NCBI RefSeq assembly: GCF_022788635.1
Contig: NZ_CP076024.1
Coordinates: 3,759,503 to 3,823,502 of the forward strand
Direction: 5' to 3'
DNA from: Methylobacter sp. S3L5C
GTDB lineage: Bacteria; Pseudomonadota; Gammaproteobacteria; Methylococcales; Methylomonadaceae
Length of the DNA: 64,000 nt
The notes beneath the pieces were generated by a model, which worked only from the letters and a program-made list of their open reading frames with translations, did no database searches and was not told the DNA's origin. This document shows, in pieces, positions 61,123 through 64,000 of the stretch. Numbering within the stretch: the stretch's first letter is position 1; each line of letters begins with the position of its first letter. The position numbers were made by a program, and so were the translations under genes.

Positions 61123-64000
61123 CTACAGAGGCTTATCATTCGCTTCTTTAATCACCTGACTGAGTATTTTTAACCAGGTTAAACGGTAAGGTAACTCTAA
61201 TAATTCCATGTGCCAGCAATCAATACGGTAGATCCTTACTATACCGTTAAAAACAGCAATCCAATCGTCCATTTCACGATGGCTTGTATGAACGATGATA
61301 GCGTTTTCCATGCCATCCTGAACAAACCTATGCTGATAGCCTTGATTCGCGGATCGATAAATACTTAACATATAAAACCAGTGAAAACGCGCGGGTAACG
61401 CTATGTTCAGACTGAAATAGGTTTTTATGATGATAGGCAACAATTGTTTTCTAACATGGTTCTTAAAATAAGCCATAGAGCCTGCTCTTTTTAAGTTCTT
61501 GTATTCGTTGCTTAGCGTTATTTTTTGCTTAAGATAATCCTCATCGGTATCATCATAGCCTATCCCAGAAGGATCCAATATAAAAAGCAATGCAACGTGC
61601 TTGCCCTGTGCGCATAACTGGCGGGCTATTTCATATATAATCGTACCACCAATGGAGAAGCCGCCTAAGTAATAAGGTCCGTCGGGATCTATTTTTTGAA
61701 TATTCTGCAAATAATAGTTCGCTATCTCTAAAATAGTGACATGCTTGGCTTCAACCCCATCTAGAGCTTGATGATTTAATAAATAAAGCGGTTGGTTAGC
61801 CCCCAAGTGTTCAAGTATCATTGGTACTACCGGGCCGCCATGCAAACCCCAAAAAAGAGGCGGTTGAGTTCCGTCAATTTGAAAGCCGGTAATGATAGAA
61901 TCGATTTTTTTGCTATCACTGCCAATAGGCTGCGTCAATATATCGGCCAACTGACTGATGGTGGGATATTGATATATCCATTCCACCGGCACCAATTTAC
62001 CGATTTTTGCCTCTATTTTTGTGCTTAGCACGATTGCCAGCAATGAATGACCGCCTAATGCAAAAAAATCATCCTCAATACCGATCGAGTTAATTTTCAG
62101 AATACCGCACCACATAGCGACTAGCATCGCTTCCATCGGCGTATGGGAAGCAACATAAGATGGATCAAATGCAGTGTGTATAAGCTCCGGTGCGGGCAAG
62201 GCTGCTCGATTGACTTTACCATTAGGGGTAAGTGGCAATTTATCCAGTAACACAAAAGCCGTAGGCACCATGTATTTAGGTAACTTTCTTGTTAAAAAAA
62301 GGCGTAACGCGTTTATATTCGGTAGCTTATCTTGTGAATAGGTTAGATAGGCGACCAAATGTTTATAGCCGGATGAGTCATCCCTCACGATAACAATAGC
62401 ACCATTTATGTCAGGATGCTGTCCCAGGACATATTCAATTTCACCTGGCTCAATGCGAAATCCGCGTAGCTTAATCTGGTAATCGGTACGTCCCAAAAAT
62501 TCAATCGCCCCATCGGGTAGATACCGTGCCAGATCCCCGGTTTTATACAATCGCGCCTGACCGTATTCACAGAAAGGGTCGGCAATAAATTTTTCAGCAG
62601 TTAATTCAGGACGATTAAGGTAATCTCTTGCCAATCCGTCACCACCAATATGAATTTCGCCCGATACGCCGATAGGCACCGGTTGCAAATGCCTATCCAG
62701 GATGTAAATGCGAGTGTTGGCAATGGGGTATCCAATGGGAATAGATGTCGCCAGTGGCGGGATAGTTTTAGGGATCGGATAACAACAGGCAAATGTCGTA
62801 CTCTCTGTAGGACCGTAACCATTAATCAGCTGACTGTCAGGCAACAGCTTAACAGCACGTTGTATATGAGCGACGGATAAAGCTTCACCGCCAGTCAGTA
62901 TTTGTGCAACTGAACGTAGTATCTGTGGCTTTTCGTCGATCACGGCATTAAACAATGCCGCTGTTAACCATAGAATACTGATTTTCTGCTGCTGAATAAT
63001 GGTTTCCAGACCATGCAGTGATGGAATACGTTCAGCATAAATAACGCAACGAGCCCCATGAAGTAGACTGCCCCATATTTCAAAAGTGGAGGCGTCAAAG
63101 GTAATAGGCGCTAATAATAAGAATGTCTGCTGATCATCAAAGTGGACATAATCGGTATTTAACAGTAGCCTGGCAATATTGTAATGGCAAATTGCAACAC
63201 CTTTAGGCCGCCCGGTAGATCCGGATGTGTAAATAACATAAGCCAGATTTTCGGCAGTCGTATTGCAGCCTAGATTTTCGGCACTTTCCCGATTAATCTC
63301 ATCCCGGCAATTATCTAAACAGAAGCACTGCCCTGAATAGGCAGGCAATTGCGCAAGTAGTGACGAATGTGTCAACAATACCGGCGCATTAATATCTTCC
63401 AGCATAAAAGTCAGAGCATCGCGCGGGTAATTAGGATCCATCGGCACGTAAGCGCCACCCGCTTTAAGTATAGCCAGCAATCCGACCACCAAACCAACGG
63501 AGCGCTCCATGCAAATCAACACCAGAGTGTCCACTTTAACACCGGCGGTTTGCAGATAATGCGCCAATTGATTGGCTTGGGCGTTGAGCATCTGATAACT
63601 CAGTTGTTGCTCAGCATAGACCAGTGCAATAGCATCCGGAGTTCTGGCCACCTGTTCCTCAAAGAGTTGATGTACGCATTTATTTTTAGGGTAGTCGGTT
63701 TGAGTGGCGTTCCAATCGATTAATAATTGCTGCAGTTCAGATGCAGTGAGTAACGGTAAGTGGGCAATAGCAGCTTCCGGGTGCTCGACTACTGCTGCCA
63801 ACAGGATTTTAAAATGGCCTACCAGTCGGACAATCGTTTCGGCATTAAATAAATCGGTGCTATATTCAAGATTGGCAGTTAAGCCGTTGGCATCTTCCGC
63901 TAACAAAATTGCTATATCAAAGCCGGTCATCTCATTACCGGAAGTGAAATTGTTAACCACCAGATCAGGTAATTGCAGTCCGGGTAATGCCGAATCTTGC
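61123..64000 (-). CDS. Nonribosomal peptide synthetase, terminal module C(partial)-A-T-TE
   Basis: The frame enters from beyond 64000 and ends at 61123 (958 residues seen). The end of a condensation domain (LPGLQLPDL, LEYSTDLFNAETIVRLVGHF) precedes a full adenylation domain: A2 ILKAGGAYVPMDPNYP, A3 YVIYTSGSTGRPKGVA, A4 FDASTFEIWGS, A5 INGYGPTEST, A7 YKTGDLARYLPDG, A8 LRGFRIEPGEIE and A10 LPLTPNGKVNRAAL. The carrier domain has DDFFALGGHSLLA (phosphopantetheine Ser). A thioesterase with GFSIGG and the late histidine in IDCWHMELL ends the protein, so this module releases the peptide. The eight-residue specificity code read by eye is D-A-F-W-L-G-G-T-F-K, suggesting valine or a similar residue. 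Right beside an IS-rich segment. Confidence 0.9.
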   Translation of the reverse strand, partial: QDSALPGLQLPDLVVNNFTSGNEMTGFDIAILLAEDANGLTANLEYSTDLFNAETIVRLVGHFKILLAAVVEHPEAAIAHLPLLTASELQQLLIDWNATQTDYPKNKCVHQLFEEQVARTPDAIALVYAEQQLSYQMLNAQANQLAHYLQTAGVKVDTLVLICMERSVGLVVGLLAILKAGGAYVPMDPNYPRDALTFMLEDINAPVLLTHSSLLAQLPAYSGQCFCLDNCRDEINRESAENLGCNTTAENLAYVIYTSGSTGRPKGVAICHYNIARLLLNTDYVHFDDQQTFLLLAPITFDASTFEIWGSLLHGARCVIYAERIPSLHGLETIIQQQKISILWLTAALFNAVIDEKPQILRSVAQILTGGEALSVAHIQRAVKLLPDSQLINGYGPTESTTFACCYPIPKTIPPLATSIPIGYPIANTRIYILDRHLQPVPIGVSGEIHIGGDGLARDYLNRPELTAEKFIADPFCEYGQARLYKTGDLARYLPDGAIEFLGRTDYQIKLRGFRIEPGEIEYVLGQHPDINGAIVIVRDDSSGYKHLVAYLTYSQDKLPNINALRLFLTRKLPKYMVPTAFVLLDKLPLTPNGKVNRAALPAPELIHTAFDPSYVASHTPMEAMLVAMWCGILKINSIGIEDDFFALGGHSLLAIVLSTKIEAKIGKLVPVEWIYQYPTISQLADILTQPIGSDSKKIDSIITGFQIDGTQPPLFWGLHGGPVVPMILEHLGANQPLYLLNHQALDGVEAKHVTILEIANYYLQNIQKIDPDGPYYLGGFSIGGTIIYEIARQLCAQGKHVALLFILDPSGIGYDDTDEDYLKQKITLSNEYKNLKRAGSMAYFKNHVRKQLLPIIIKTYFSLNIALPARFHWFYMLSIYRSANQGYQHRFVQDGMENAIIVHTSHREMDDWIAVFNGIVRIYRIDCWHMELLELPYRLTWLKILSQVIKEANDKPL

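Overview
The window looks like chromosome from a gamma-proteobacterial methanotroph of the Methylococcales (Methylobacter-like). This is inferred from several things. The housekeeping proteins resemble those of gamma-proteobacteria (RNase E, RluC, EfpL, RlmG, UbiC, BioC/BioH). There is a MoxJ/XoxJ-type binding protein tied to methanol dehydrogenases, a secreted protein with a VPxP-type C-terminal sorting tail, a large glycogen locus, and moderate to low GC. No rRNA or tRNA gene was recognised, and there is no CRISPR array.

Layout. 1-1.8 kb: the start of a small membrane protein running off the left edge, a MITE-like repeat, and a YegD-type Hsp70. 1.9-6.6 kb: a biotin operon bioB-F-(repeat ORF)-H-C-D on the minus strand, divergent from comF. 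7.5-11 kb: waaA, then rpsF-rpsR-DUF2232-rplI. 11.2-12.6 kb: an IS4-type element whose transposase was broken by an 8-bp tandem duplication. 12.6-26.6 kb: a glycogen region. On the minus strand glgB-glgA is followed by four polysaccharide-flavoured hydrolases: an EEP phosphoesterase with two CBM21-like domains, a phospholipase-D-like protein, an acetyl-xylan-esterase-like protein and a second esterase. On the plus strand are glgC, a GH57 enzyme and malQ. 26.7-30.3 kb: the MoxJ-like protein, a small lipoprotein, and a run of small stress or membrane proteins (two CsbD, SmbP, an lmo0937-type and a DUF3185-like protein). 30.5-54.2 kb: mostly core genes: a RimK-like ligase, recG/ubiC/ridA, a PepSY protein with a two-component system, a DMT transporter, csp, rlmG/efpL, a lipoprotein, usp, dnaE, a PhoX-like sorted protein, rne, rluC, a HAD phosphatase and sppA. 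54.4-61.1 kb: an accessory region with a methyltransferase, an ISNCY transposase, tiny membrane proteins, gene remnants, an IS3 copy with a damaged frameshift region, a GNAT gene of different base composition and an IS3 remnant. 61.1-64 kb: the last module (C-A-T-TE) of a nonribosomal peptide synthetase that continues off the right edge.

The glycogen genes cover synthesis (GlgC, GlgA, GlgB) and remodelling (GH57, MalQ). The most unusual part is the linked phosphoesterase/esterase set. The tandem CBM21-EEP protein is architecturally reminiscent of carbohydrate-targeted phosphatases such as laforin or PP1-glycogen complexes, so it may act on glycogen or on something bound to it. The window also carries at least three families of small intergenic hairpin repeats.
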